Shown here piece after piece: positions 21,087-33,282 of a DNA stretch of 64,000 nucleotides. The position numbers were made by a program, and so were the translations under genes. How positions within the stretch are numbered: position 1 is the stretch's first letter; every line of letters starts with the position of its first letter. The DNA is taken from the NCBI RefSeq assembly GCF_000006565.2, contig NC_031472.1, positions 773,227 through 837,226 of the forward strand. Direction: 5' to 3'. Source of the DNA: Toxoplasma gondii ME49. Its lineage: Eukaryota > Apicomplexa > Conoidasida > Eucoccidiorida > Sarcocystidae. Below the pieces are notes generated by a model. It saw nothing but the letters and a program-made list of their open reading frames with translations. It was not told the DNA's origin and made no database searches.

Positions 21087-24000
21087 TCACATCAACCTGC
21101 CAAATAGAGTGCCTCCGTTGATCTCCCTGCCTCTCCAGAGCGATGCCAAGCTTGCGGCGAAGCTCGCCGAGGCAGCAGGCGCGTCGCCCCGAGCACCTCC
21201 TCCTTCTCGGACGAAGGACGAAGCGTCCACTGTCTCCCTAGACGCCGCCGACGACGAAGAATACGAAGGCGAGTAAGAAAACGAAGCTCGGTTGTGGGGG
21301 GCGCGCACGAGCGCGGGAGATCCTAGGGCGAAGGAGGCGTTCCGGCACCCGCGTCTGTGTTGGAACAGAGTCCAGAAGGACTGTGAGGAGAGCGGCTCTC
21401 CACATGCGTAGCAGAAGCGACAGCCGCACCTGAAACGACCCGTCACACAACCGAATACACAATAGACACGGAGACAGCACAAGCGATCGAACAGAGGAAC
21501 CAAAGAGTCGCTGGAGACACCGAGCCGAGGCTCGCAAGACACACACTTCGGTGCATGAGGAAGGGCGCACAGAAAGGAACTGCCGCCTTCCCCTTGAGCT
21601 CTCCTACACACAGAAACCGCGTTTGTGCGTCGCTGTTTCTCCCGTTTCCTCTCTCGCCTCTGTCGCGCGTTTCTGTGCTTTCGTTGCTCTCGTTTTTCAC
21701 CTCAGAGTTCGTCGAGGACAGACGAACGCTTCGGATCGCGGCCCTCGAGTGGAGCTTGAGGCGTCTTCCGACTCGCCACAAACGTCTAGAAGACAGGGCG
21801 ACAGGTAGAGACACCTTGGACAACTCGAGCAGATATCTCTCCAAACACCGCCTCTCCACTCCGCTTCTTCCTCTCGAGAATCTGTTCCTCGCATCCCCTT
21901 TCTCTCTCTCGCTTCTGTGTCACTCGGCTGTCGTTGCTGCGACCTCGCTGCTTCTCCTCCTTCCTCTGTTTTCTCCTTCTTTTCTTCGCTGAAGATACGC
22001 ACCTGCAAACGACATCGTCGAGGGAACCGACGCGCTGAATGGCGATGCCGCAGCCTGGACATCTGCGGAAGCCGTGTACAGACATGTCCTCCTCGAGCAA
22101 GGCCTGCTGCCTCTCTTGCTGTCTCTCTGCATGGCCTGGCGGGAGGAGAAGCCTCAGCAAGTCATCCACCGACTCTCTGCGTCGACGAAGAACTCCACCA
22201 CCTTCCTCCTCTCGTTCTCCCCTCTCGGCTTCTTCTCGCTCTCGCCGTTCGTGTGCTTCTTCCGGCTCTTGCGCCTCGCGTTCTCTCCGCGCCTCCGAGG
22301 CAGACTGGAGAAGGGTGGAGGAGAGGAGAGAAGAGAGGCTGCCGTTCGAGTGAACGAGGTCTTCGTACCGCAGCCACTCGCCGAGCGTCGCGGAGAGGAA
22401 GCGCACGACGCTCTCGTCGAGGTATCCCGCGCGACACACCGGGCACTGTAGAGACACCAGAGAGACCGAACCGAGGACGTGAGGCATGAGAGAAGACGGC
22501 GACGCAGAAGAGAGAGGAGAGTAAAAAAGTACGAATCGGAGCAGATGAAAGGCGAAGACAACAGCGACAGCAGTGCGACCGTAGAGAGGGGAGAACGCAG
22601 AGAGGGGAGAGGAGAGAGAAAGGGATAGAGAGGAAGAGAGAGAAGAAAGAAAGGCAAAACGAGAGCGGCAGCAGAAGAGAGAAGAGTGAGGAAAAACACA
22701 GAGGAGGAGAAAAGGAAAAAGAGCACAGCGAGACGATAGAGGCGACAGACGCAAGCATATTCATGGAGAAGGACGAAGGAAGACTAAGTTGTGAAAAAAA
22801 AGTCTGCACCGAAGCCGAGAGAGAAGTACCGGCTGCCGGGGAGAAGGAAACGCGAGTTCCGAAGTCGCGCGTTGACGACGGGAGGAACCGCAATCTATCC
22901 AGAACGCGGAGTCCAGAACGCGGAATGTCGAGAGAAAAGCGGAAGGACCACAGACTGGAGAGGTCGCCGCCTTAGAAGCTCAAAAACGCAACCCAACTGC
23001 CGACGTAGAAATCGACTCTGCGCGTCTTACCGTGGCGGGCGCCACACTGCTGAGGAGTTGATGCCTCATCCACTCGCCAGCGCAAGACGAGCAGACCTCG
23101 TGGCGGCACCGTCCGGTCAAGGAGACAATATCGGGCAGTGCAGTCTCCGCGTCTTCTCCTTCTTCGCTCCCCGCCGCGACGCTCTGCACGGAGACTCGTC
23201 GACGATCAACTGGCCGGCTGCCCGGTGGGGCAAGGGCGCCAGTGCTCCGGAGCGGCCTCGCGGCTGGGCGTTCGGTCGGCACCGAAGCTTCGTCGCCAGC
23301 GTCTTCTCTGGCGGACCCTGTCTCCTCGGTTCGCGCGAGGCGCGCCGACGCGACATCCACTCTTGGCTCTCCGCCGACGCTCTCTTCGAGACTCTCGCGC
23401 GCGGTCGCGGTGCTCCGGTGTCTCGCCACCTCAGAGCTGAGCCTCGGGGTCGGCCGGACTGGAGCTGTCCATGCTGAAACGTCGTGGACTTCAACGGCTC
23501 CTCTCTGAAGAAACCGCTCACATGCATTGTCTCGTCCTGCCTCGTTTCTTCGCGCCTCTCCTCTGCCCGCGATGCAGACGTCAGCGGACGCGGTCTGCAC
23601 AGTCTCTCCTAACCCCCCGACGTCCCTCACCTCTTCCCGCGTCCTCGCGTCCTCTTCCCCTCCGCGTCTCTCACTTTCTCCGTTCCTCACCACCATTCTG
23701 TCCACAGAGCTCTCTGTACTTCCTTCCTTCTCCTCCACTTCTGCCGTTCCGGTCCTATCTTGTACACTGGCAGCTTCCGTCGCCCTGCTCTTCTCCCCGC
23801 CCCTCTCCTCCCCGGCGCCTCGACCCTGGGCCTCGGCGGGCATGAAGGTCTCGAGGCAAACTGGGCAAGTGAACGGCTCGTGCACGGCCTCGAGGCTCTT
23901 CAAGAACCCCCGCTGCACGCATTCTCTGCGGCGCTTGGCTTTGGTCGCCGCCCAGAGGATCTCGACGCTCTGCGAAACAGTCCAGAGCGAATCTGCGTCT

Positions 24001-26549
24001 CTCTCCGTCCCCGACAGACCTCGAGCGGAGAAGGCGGGGAGCTCGACAGCTCCTTCTTCCAGCGCTCGCGCCGCAGCGGCTGCCGCAGCCCTGTGGAGCT
24101 CTGTGGGGGCGAGGACAGTCAGGACCGCCTCCAGGTCAACAGGCGACGAACTGGAGGCCTCTGCTGTCTCTCGTGTCTCCGCGATTGCATCTGTCTCCTG
24201 TGCGCGTTCCGCTTCGCCCTGCGTGGACTCTGTCTCCTGCGTTGCATCTGCTCGTCGCGCGGCCTCTCTCTGTCCTCGTTCGCGAACGCTGCGTTCGCCT
24301 TCTTCGTGGGCCTCTGCCACGAGGTCCCCGATGGCGGAGAAGAGACGCGACACCTCCACGCTTCTTCGCTGGCGACGCTCGGAGCTCAGGCCGTCGTGGA
24401 CGACCACTGCTCTCCTTCCTGTGCGTCGACGCGGAACCGAGTCAGCTTCTCGCCTCTCAGGCGACGCGGCGAGCGAAGACTCCAGTCCCAGTCCCGCCGC
24501 AGTTCCAGCCGGTGGATGTGTAGGCTCTGGCAAGACACCGGGCGCGCGTGGAGACGCTCGCATCCCCCGAGTCAGTTCGCGCGCCGGACGCGAGACGGTC
24601 GACTGAGCCCCTTCGAATTCGGGACGCAGGAAAGAAAGCAAATCTGCACTTGAAGCCAAAGGCGCTGACGCAGACAACACGGGCGAAGAGACGTCGGCCG
24701 CTGTCTCTTGAGAGAGCGACGGTTCTTGAGGAAGAGACGGTTCTGGAGGAAGAGACGGTTCTGGAGGAAGAGACGATTCTGGAGGAAGAGACGATTCTGG
24801 AGGAAGAGATGGTTCTGGAGAGAGCGACGGTTCTGGAGAGAGCGACGGTCCTGGAGAGCCGTGCGGCGACGGACAGAGCGCCGGCAGAGCGCCTTCTCCC
24901 GGAACCTCGCTCGATTCGTCGAAGGAGGAGAGAGCGGCCGCCTCAAAGTTTTCAGGGGTCGACGCGACAGTGGACGAACGCAGGCGAGGTCTCTCTCGAC
25001 AGAAGGCATTCTCCGCCGCCAGAGGGTTCTGCGGATCGCAGGAAGAGAGCGACAAGTCAGAAGCCGCTGGACGCGGAAAGTCAGTCTGAGGCACCCTTGG
25101 GCTCTGGAGCCTCTCGGAGCTGTCGTTCGCCGCCTCCCGGTATTCTCCGTCTCCCCCACGGTTTCTGAAGCTTTCAGCGTCTCCTTCCTCCGCTGACGGA
25201 AGGAGTGCGGGAATCAGCGCTGCTCTCTCGCGTCCCTCCTCGAGGGCAACGGGCGACGCTGACGACTCGACAAAAGACAGAACCGAAGAGCGACAAGGAG
25301 TCGCCGAAAGAATTGAAAACGAGCAACGCTCGTTAAGCAGACCCTGCATGCTGTCTTCTTCACTCTCATCTTGACTTTCGTCTTCACTGCTCTCTTCGCT
25401 GTTGACTCCTTCCTCGTCTTCTCTTCCTCTGTCCGTCTCTCCTTCCCTGTCTCCAGCTTCCCTCTCTTGATCGGCGGACGCATGCGCAATACGACACCTT
25501 CTGGAGATACCCAGGCGTTCGTCTTCGGTTGAAGTCGCTGCTTCGCCGGATCCTTCACCCTGACCTTCCGGCTCGTCTCTCTCTTCGTTCTCGCGTTCTC
25601 TGCGCGTCTCTCGAGAAGGTGCAGGAAACGAGCTCGCCCCGACGTTCTTCGCTTCCGAGTCGCCTCCCGGACATGTCCTCTGTCCGCGGGTAGAGGCCTC
25701 ACCTGAGGGAACAGTGAAGGGCAGAGATACTTGGTGAGCAACTGCCACCCGAGAAGAAGAAAGCGAAGATTGGCGGCTCTCCGGGGCAGCCGTTTTGAAC
25801 TTCAAACTCCATCCGCTCGTGCTCGTCTCAAGCGCCTCGTCGCCCTCGGGACGCTTCAAACTTCGCAGCCTCTCCGCCGTTGCGTTCCTGAGACGGCCTC
25901 GCCACGACACGAAGGGGACGGAAGAAGAAGGAGAAGAAGGAGAAGAGGATGGAAAAGAAGTACAAGAAGAAGTAGGAGAAGAAGGTCGCTCCAGGACAGA
26001 GGAAGAGGCCGGCGTTTTCCAATGCATCACGCTGCGGCTTCCTCCACCCACTTCTGATGACTCCTCCGCGGCTTCTCTGCTCTTCTGACGGGTGTCTCCC
26101 TCCTCTGCGGAGTCTGAACTGCCGCCAGGAGAAGGCCTGACAGAGAACGAGAGATCCGTGGTACTTTGTGGCTGTCTTTTGCGAGCGGCGATTCGCCCGG
26201 AGGAGCGAAGCAGCGACATAACTCTGGTAAGAACACCGGAGCCGCCAAAGCGGCTGTCCTGCCCACGTCGAGTACCACACAGTGTACCGACACCCGAAGA
26301 GAGGCGCGACAGTGGCCGGGAGGCGGAAGGCGACTCTGGGGCAGAAGACGAGGACGTCGCGGGGAGGTCCGCGCCTCCGCCTGCAGACCGGCTTGACTTG
26401 TGGAGGGCTCTCACGGAGACAAAGCGCCCACAAGCAGGGTGAGAAGCGACGGAGGGAGACAAGCCATTCAGAGGGTCCGACAGAGGCTCTTCCGCACCTC
26501 CCGCGTCTCCAGAGATCCCGGGACGCTGCTGACTCCTGGCGAGCTTCAT
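21087..26549 (-). CDS. RBR-like (RING / IBR) E3 ubiquitin ligase
   Basis: Three exons, 26549-23031, 22445-22003 and 21429-21087 (TGA), join in phase to give 1434 residues. The first ~890 residues are disordered Ser/Pro/Glu/Arg sequence with a proline repeat. A C3HC4 RING follows: CPVC at residue ~895, then after ~249 inserted residues CRHEVCSSC, then the last CPVC, which opens exon 2. About 120 residues on is a second zinc module, CPGCGIAIQRV ... VVCRCGCRFCYACG ... QHRRGC, with the IBR/RING2 cysteine pattern and crossing the exon 2/3 splice. Expected role: moving ubiquitin from an E2 to substrates. Only two of the usual three RBR modules are visible, and the position of the RING2 catalytic cysteine reads GSLDDVV, without Cys. 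It may therefore act as a RING-type rather than a thioester-type ligase. The ATG at 26549 is the first in a frame that stays open for 3.5 kb. Confidence 0.85.
24713..24860 (-). repeat. 18-bp tandem repeat coding (P/S)EPSL-type hexapeptides
   Basis: About eight units of 18 bp (plus-strand unit near GTTCTGGAGGAAGAGACG) lie inside RBR exon 1. They keep frame and encode a proline/serine/glutamate repeat at residues ~563-612. In-frame minisatellites of this kind often vary in copy number between strains; that is inference here. Confidence 0.85.
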
Positions 26550-29500
26550 CGTGGTGGGCGACGAAGAGACGGCCGGACGCGGGAGCGCTGGAGACGGCGA
26601 GAACGGAGACGTTGACGGACGGCTTCAGAAGCAATGCGGTAGCAAACTGTGTTGGCAGCAGCCCGGCGACACTCCGCCTGTTCAAGCGAAAGACATTTTT
26701 GACGCGTTTGTGGCGCGACGGAGAGAGAGAGGCTTTGACGCGACACCGATGGCACGAAACAGGTGACGAGGAGGTCGATGACAAAGTGAGTAGCCCCAAA
26801 GAGGCAATCCCCAGCACGAAGGGGGCGAGAAGAGGCTTGTAGAAGCAAAGACAGACGTTTCTGGAGGCAAAATGCAATGGAAAAGCCGAGAAAGGCCACA
26901 GTCTCCGGGTTGGAAGGAGATAAAGGGTCGAGAACCTCGTAAAGCATGTACGCGTTGCCCGCAAGCGGAGACGCAGCGGGGGTTGCTCACAGAGGCGACA
27001 AACGTCTGGCGCGCGAATTAGCCAGAAATCGGGAAAGTGAAGGAAGGAAGGCGTGAAGCGCGACGGAGACACACGCGAGGCGGGCGGGAGACAACGCGGG
27101 AGATTGGCCAGAGAGACTGGCGAAGAAAAAAGGTTTCAGTAGCGTGGAATGCAGAGAAGAAGAATTTCGGCCTCTCGAAAAGGCGCCGAAAGTCAAGTGG
27201 GAGAAGCGAAGCTCTGTAGAGACAAAAAACGCGTGCGGAAATACCCGCAACGACGGGAAAAAGGAGCGAGGAAGCGCGCGCGGACTCGAGCCGCTGTGGA
27301 ACGCAACGCACCGGGTGTCTCGGCCGACAAAGGCGAAAGCGATAGCCTTGACACGGCCTACTCGAAAGGACAACAAGAATCACCGGGGAATCCACCGGAA
27401 CGCAGCTTTCCTTTCGATACCCAAAAACGCGTTTCCTCCATCGACCTGGACGCAATGCCTGCGAAGCGCACGGCAAACCCCGATGTTCAACTTCTATGGA
27501 AAACGCGTGTTTACGTTCACGGGAATTTCTTTCGTTTCTTCTCACGCAATGACCGCACGGAACGACACTGGACACGCAAACATCGTCGTGGGAGGAGAAA
27601 ATGCGAAGGGATAGAGAGTTGACACAAGAGTGTCCCGCCAGTTCCGCGCCGGCTGCTGATGTGGCGAATCGCGGCTTCCGGCTTCCCTCCAGCGCCTTCC
27701 GAGCAAGAAAAACCCCTCACCCCGGGAACAGGACTTTTCTAACGAGAGCTTGCTTGAAGACACGACACAAAAACACTGCGTTCAACAGAAAACGCAGAAG
27801 GGGAAAAAGCATCGTCCAGTCTCCGCGCGCAGCAGACTTGGACTGGGTGCGACACCAGTTGAGTGGGGGCAAATGCGTCCTGTCCCTTGTTTCTAGCTTT
27901 ACAGGGAAGCAGTACAGAGCGTGCGCCCACAAACTGGAAAGAAATCCGTTTGAGAGATGTGATTCTCATTTATCAATTTGGTACGGCGAAGAATCAGGCG
28001 TGTAAAGCGAAAAGAGTTGCAGGCCCGACGTACCCACGAACACCGCGGCCGACACCTTGCGCGCTGCGGGCACACCCCGAAACCCCCCTTTTTAGGAGCG
28101 ACACGAAAATGCCACAACAGACCGCAGTTCGCGGAATGTTGAAACTGAACGCTAGAGCTCTCTCTGTTGCAGCAACGAAGAGAAGAAATAGCCTCACTAC
28201 GAGGGTCGGTAAAAGCAAAAGCTGCAGCCACTTCCGCAGCGCCCCGTAACACCGGGATCTCGACTGGTGAGTCGCGCTAGTTTTACAGAGTTCCGGAGCG
28301 CCCCGGATCCACCGAATACCAGCTAATGCAGTGTATCTGCTACCAAGACAGATTTTAGAGCTTGCTGAAGTGGTGAGGTGAACAAATGTAGGGAACTGCC
28401 TGTCTTCAGGTCTCCTCTCGAGCTGCGGAAAACGTGGTTTTCCTGAGGTCGCGAGACTGCGGCGCCACACCGCGGATGTTGAGATGAGCGGGCGCCTCCC
28501 CACGGGATAACTGCTCACAGAAAGCCAGTGTTTTCGGCGATCAGAAAAAACGTTAGACAGAAACGCTGGAAAGTGGTGCAACGCACACCTAACCATGGAA
28601 GGCGCCGGATTTCCCTGAATGTGTAGAAAACCGAGACGCGCCTAACCCGTCTGAGGCGGCTGCGATGGCAGGAATCTCGTACGCACTGGCAAGCCTACGA
28701 GTCGAGACATTCTGAATATCCTATAAAGTCACGAATTTCCAATAGCTATCACCTCTCTTAGACTGCTAGTTCCCTCCGTGCTTCCGTGACTACCCGCACA
28801 CGGGGATTCAAAACCGCCAAGAGTTGAACCTCGCGGAGCGATACGGTTTGAGGGGGGTAGCATCTGTGAGTCGGTACTTGCTCTAGTTGTTTCGAGTTCC
28901 TTAAACTACAGGAGCATTCTGTGTGCTCGCCTCCGTGTTATAACTGAAGCATTCGGACCTAGTCATGTCGACGAACGTGAGAGGGAATCATTTTCGAAAC
29001 CAGTACCGCAACACCGACTGCGGACTGCGATGACAAAGGCTGGCGGGAAAGTCCTAGCTGAGCAGCAGACCACAAGGGACAGAGGCTTTGCGCGCGCTCG
29101 TGCTCTCTTCGATTTTAAGCCGACAAAACCCCCAAAGCGGAGTAAGTGAGAACGGAAGAAGTGTATGTATCCTTTTGCGAAAGAGAACAGGGAAAGGCGT
29201 CTGGGCCGCGCGCGCGACGGGTTTTAAGCCATGACCGAGAGAAAGCTGGTTCTTTTTCTGCTTGGTTTTGCGCACGCACTGACAGCAGACTACTCACACA
29301 CACGGCCGTCAGAAAAGCGGCCGCAATGAAGGCCTGATTTCCTGGGTGGAGAAAAGAAAAGGAGAGAGGGTCGTGTCTTGGAGCGTTCTCCCGAGTCTCC
29401 ACTGTTTTACCTTCGCCGGAGCGTGTGTCGGGGAAATCCATCTGTCTCGTGAATGTATGATCCGCTGCACATCCGCAAACTTTTCGGGTGTACGTACACC

Positions 29501-30114
29501 GTATAATAAGCTTTCTACATAACGAACGAGCCGTCCAGTTTTTGGTCTCGTCCCTTCGGCTCTGGACGAAAATTTCGCGGGTGACATCGCCGAGCCACTT
29601 CCGGGAGCAGGCCTTTTCTTGTTTCCGTGCTCCGCCACCGCAAACTGTGTCATCGTTCTGTCAGTTCTCTTGTTCTCACCACGTTTCCTCAGGGTCTTCG
29701 AAAACGTGTTTCTGTGCGTATCCGCATAAGCCAAAAAGGCTTGCGTCGACCTAAACCGCCGTCTTGCTGAGTCCCCGTGTCTACCTCCTCCAGTGTTGCT
29801 GTTTTTCTCCGTTCGAGTATCCTTTACGTTTCACTCTGACTTCTCTTCGAACGGATATTTCCCACCTCAGATGCAGCATTATCTCTAATTCGGAACCGTA
29901 GGCACGTCCGCTTGCCCGTTCCTCCGTTTTCCGCAGTAGCGAATCCCGTTTTTTCCCTCTCGGCGAAGAACCAGTTGTCTTGCATTCTTCGCTTCCCACG
30001 TTGGCACACTCCGCGTTTCACCTACCTGTTGGCTCCGGTACGCCGTTCGTCAATTTCGTCTCTTCACCGTTGGTCCTCCTCGATTTTCTTTGACTTTCTG
30101 CCCTTTCCAGCAAA
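26550..30114. other. Divergent promoter region, RBR-like gene and clathrin light chain
   Basis: A 3.6-kb head-to-head intergenic region. The minus-strand side (26.55-27.4 kb) is pyrimidine-rich in the RBR sense and likely 5' UTR. Several short frames exist on both strands between 27.1 and 28.6 kb, but none has a recognisable product or paired splice sites. A copy of the palindrome sits at 29486-29500, about 610 bp before the clathrin ATG. No TATA box was seen, and none is expected in this group. Confidence 0.5.
29486..29500. repeat. Dispersed palindrome copy
   Basis: GGGTGTACGTACACC, in the divergent promoter region between the RBR-like gene and clathrin light chain. Confidence 0.75.
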
Positions 30115-31501
30115 ATGGACGGTGACTTCGGCGCAACCGGCGGCGGCTTCGGCGACATGGCCGACTTCACGTCTTCCCCGGGCCTTTCGCTGAACGCTCC
30201 AGTGTTGTCTGCTGACGCCTCGTCGCCTTTCTCGCGTTCACCGCGCCATGAGCAAAGACAACCGCAGCTAAGTAGCGGGAGCGGCGGGTATGAGGATGTC
30301 AGCTCCTCGGTGTATTCGCAGAACGACTACGGCTGCCTGAATGGTGTGCGCAGCTCGCCGCAAGACGACGACGCCTTTTTCGCGGAGGAACCACCTGTCA
30401 ACGACTCGTTCCTCGAGGAGAACGACGTGTTTGCCATGGGCCGGGAGAACAGAGAAGTAAGCGACGGGTATTCGCCGCCGTCTCTGCAGACAGGGAGCGA
30501 TGCGACGCAGAAGAGAGACACGAGCTTCGACGACCGCGTCGGCCCCAACGCTCAGGCCAACGGTGTGTACGGCCTGCCGCAGGACAGCCCTCTGGGGGAA
30601 GCCACTCACGAAGAGCCTCCAAAGAGCGCGCCCGGCCAGCAGGCGCCAAGGATGGCCAGTGGAAGCGTCGAGGCAGAGATCGACGAGCAAGCACGCCAAG
30701 CGGCAGAGGCGATGCAGGAGCAACTGAGGCAGGAGGTCGAAGGCCGGAGGCGAGAGGAGGAAGCGCTCAAGCGTGAACAGCGAGAACTTGCACAGGAAGA
30801 ACTCAAGGACTTCTACGAGCGCAGAAAGCAAATGATTGAGCGAAGAAGCAAGGCCAATCAGTACGTTAACAAGACTCCCAGCGAGACACAGAAAGAAATA
30901 CGCGAGTTCCTCCACGCGGTAATGTGCTTCATTGTGGTGCTGGGGCGTGCGACTCTGCAGAGGGTTGTTCTGGAGTTCTTCAAGTGGCAGCGAGTCAAAA
31001 GAAAGCAGATTCCGAGCAGTCACGTGGGTCTCCTAATACGTGTGTCTGTACATACGGTACGTGAATGCATGCATAGAACGGCAGGTGTCTGTCGGTATCT
31101 CCTACTTGAGTGGCCATCAGGTAGGTTCCTCGTACCCGTCGTTGGCGGGCGGAGTCGAAGGGGCTCTGTTCCTGCAAAAGCCTGGGATTCTGTCACGTGT
31201 GTGCTTTGCGTATTGCATTTGCTCGGCGTTTCCTCTCTGTGTGTTCGCCGTTTCTTTTTTCCGGTGCTGGTTCAGGGCGAAGGAGAACGAGACTCCCAAC
31301 GGTTTCGCGGACAACCGTGAGGGCAGCTGGACGCGCGTGATTCAGCTGATCGACGCAGATGACAGGGTTCGCTCGCGGGCAGGCAGCAGCGCTGGAGCTG
31401 CGACTTCTGCAAGTGCAACTGCTTCTTCCAAGGATCGGTGTAAAATGAGGGAGCTGCTCGTCGAGTTGAGCGCCCAAGAGAAGCCTGGAGAGTCCAACTG
31501 A
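30115..31501 (+). CDS. CLC: Clathrin light chain
   Basis: Exon 1 runs 30115-30918 (268 codons, donor GTAATG) and the last exon 31276-31501 (TGA). The start MDGDFG...FGDMADF is acidic and Gly-rich, as in clathrin light chains. Residues ~185-245 form one long charged helix (AEAMQEQLRQEVEGRRREEE ... FYERRKQMIERRSKANQ), the heavy-chain-binding region, followed by NKTPSETQKEIREFLHA. The last exon has GSWTRVIQLIDADDR and KDRCKMRELLVELS, matching the conserved C-terminal W.RV..L.D ... MR..L..L pattern. The protein would coat Golgi- and endosome-derived vesicles. The two exons do not join in phase directly: either a ~65-nt exon lies near 30963-31027 (G at 30963, donor at 31028) or exon 1 ends at another GT such as the one at 30924. 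That part is unresolved. No other function was considered likely. Confidence 0.88.
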
Positions 31502-32037
31502 GCAAGGAAACGAAGAGATGGTGAGCTGAGTCGCGTGATCCTCGCAGAGACGAAAGGGAGTGGCGACCAGTGAGGAGGGAGAGGCGGCGGCTAAGAGTTC
31601 TCGTAGGATTTTAAAGGTCGGCTCCCCAGTCTTGCAGAGGTTGTGGGCTTCGACTGGTGGTTGCGAGGCCTGCGGGGAACGGTGCGGGTGGAGAGGAGTG
31701 GAGAACAGGTGGATCGGGGACTAGGGGCTGTCAGGGAACGCGAAACAGACACTGCGGGACACTCGGTGTGGTGGGGAGAGGAAAGCATCGCTGCTTTGCT
31801 CAAGTGAAGAGACAGGTTTGCGTCTCTTTGTGGACCCCGTTCCGTATCGACATGTTTAAAAACCGGAAGAGAGTGGCGTGTGTGTGTTTCCCCGCGTAGA
31901 GGCGTTCTTCAAAACACACGCCTTTGCTCTTGGGCGTCGCGCATGTTCAAGCAAAAGTTTTCTGTGCAACCAGCACGGGTGTGACGGCACTCCCTGATCT
32001 CACGAGTTACAGAAGTTTTTTCTGTCGAAAATCCGCC

Positions 32038-32406
32038 ATGGCTGACGCACAGTTGAGCCGACACGCGCCAGTCTCTGGGACACCGGCGAACGCCTCACCA
32101 TCAGCGAAGCGGCCGAGCTGCTCTGCTATCGAGCAACAACCTTTGACCCGAGAAAATCATGTTTGTGGCAAGTACTTCACCTCACAGAGGAACGCCTGCA
32201 AACATGTGGGTACAGAGGGAAAAGAGACATGCCGTAAATCGGCAAAAGTGGGTGAATCGGATATAGGGGGCGTAGACGGCGAAGCGAGATGTGGACTTCT
32301 CAAGTTGCTCGACAGGCTGACGTATGATCCACTGTTCGTTAACACGTATTCGAGGAGAGAGACTGCATCTCTATCACCCGCTATGGTGTTTCGCTCTTCC
32401 ACATGA
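32038..32406 (+). CDS. Hypothetical ORF, 122 codons
   Basis: An ATG in a good initiation context (CCGCCATGG) opens a frame to TGA at 32406. The protein is hydrophilic, with Ser/Ala/Pro at the N terminus (MADAQLSRHAPVSGTPANAS) and scattered Cys. No signal peptide, helix repeat or family motif is visible. It may be a chance ORF or a first exon. Confidence 0.2.
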   Translation: MADAQLSRHAPVSGTPANASPSAKRPSCSAIEQQPLTRENHVCGKYFTSQRNACKHVGTEGKETCRKSAKVGESDIGGVDGEARCGLLKLLDRLTYDPLFVNTYSRRETASLSPAMVFRSST

Positions 32407-33066
32407 TAACTGCGATCTGGACGTTTGAGCATGTGCACCTCTTGACTGTTAGAACTGACGTTCCTACAGGAGCAAGGTTCTTTAACGGGAGAGGCACCCG
32501 GCGGCCAGAATAGCTCTAACGTTAATTCCTATTGGTGTGCTCCATCCCCGCTCTGTGTGTTATGGTAGCTCATTCTCGGGAAAAGCCGAGCGGTCGGTAG
32601 AAAAAACTGAGGAAACGGCTTCTGAATTAAGTGAGAGGATTTCCCTCGGTATCGGCATCTTCCTTTGGACTGCCTTTCACCCGGCACTGTACCAATCTGT
32701 GGTGCGGAAGTCATTTTCCTCAAGAACTAACGTCTGGAGGCCGTCGCGAGCTTTGTCAATAGTTTTTTAGCTCGAAGTAGAGAATATTTTTCTTCAGTGG
32801 AGGGCACTTCGGTGCCTTACAAAGGAACTAGTCGTTTGACGGGGTTAGTTGAGGCAGAACTGTCCTCCCTATCAAATGCAAGATTCGGAATATAATGGAT
32901 CGGATATGCAGTAGGTGATTGCAGCAGGACGTTATCTTTCTTTTCAAGGAATGACGGCGCTGTCCCTATTAGCTGCCTCAAGAAAAATATGCATAGTGTT
33001 ACGGTTGCCAACAGAACATAGGGCATGCGTTCTAATTTGTAAAACAAGAAAGCTTCAGTGTCGGTC

Positions 33067-33282
33067 ATGGCACTGGTGGAAGGTCGATGCACCTGTACTC
33101 TGTTCATCTTTTTCTACCTGTCATACTCGTTTTCCGACGCTGCAACGTTCGTTTATCGGCCGTTCTCGGGCGAAACAGGCAAATTCTGCGGGATTGCTAC
33201 GTGGGCGGTGGCGGATTACCCATTTTCCTCGGATTCCTCGCCCGCTGAAGAACGCGTTTTGGGTTCTGGGTATCCTCTCTAA
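33067..33282 (+). CDS. Candidate signal-peptide ORF
   Basis: The ATG at 33067 opens 71 codons. A hydrophobic core (CTLFIFFYLSYSFS) follows MALVEGRCT and ends at a small-residue DAA site, consistent with a secretory leader. The following ~45 residues (FVYRPFSGETGKFCGIATWA) match no family I know. A GT near 33271 could splice it onward, perhaps toward the exon at 34003. Low confidence. Confidence 0.25.
   Translation: MALVEGRCTCTLFIFFYLSYSFSDAATFVYRPFSGETGKFCGIATWAVADYPFSSDSSPAEERVLGSGYPL

Noticed and set aside
23527..24653. Plus-strand ORFs of 297-359 codons
   Set aside because: Mirror frames of the 3.5-kb RBR exon 1, whose minus-strand frame carries RING cysteines and joins in phase to exon 2.
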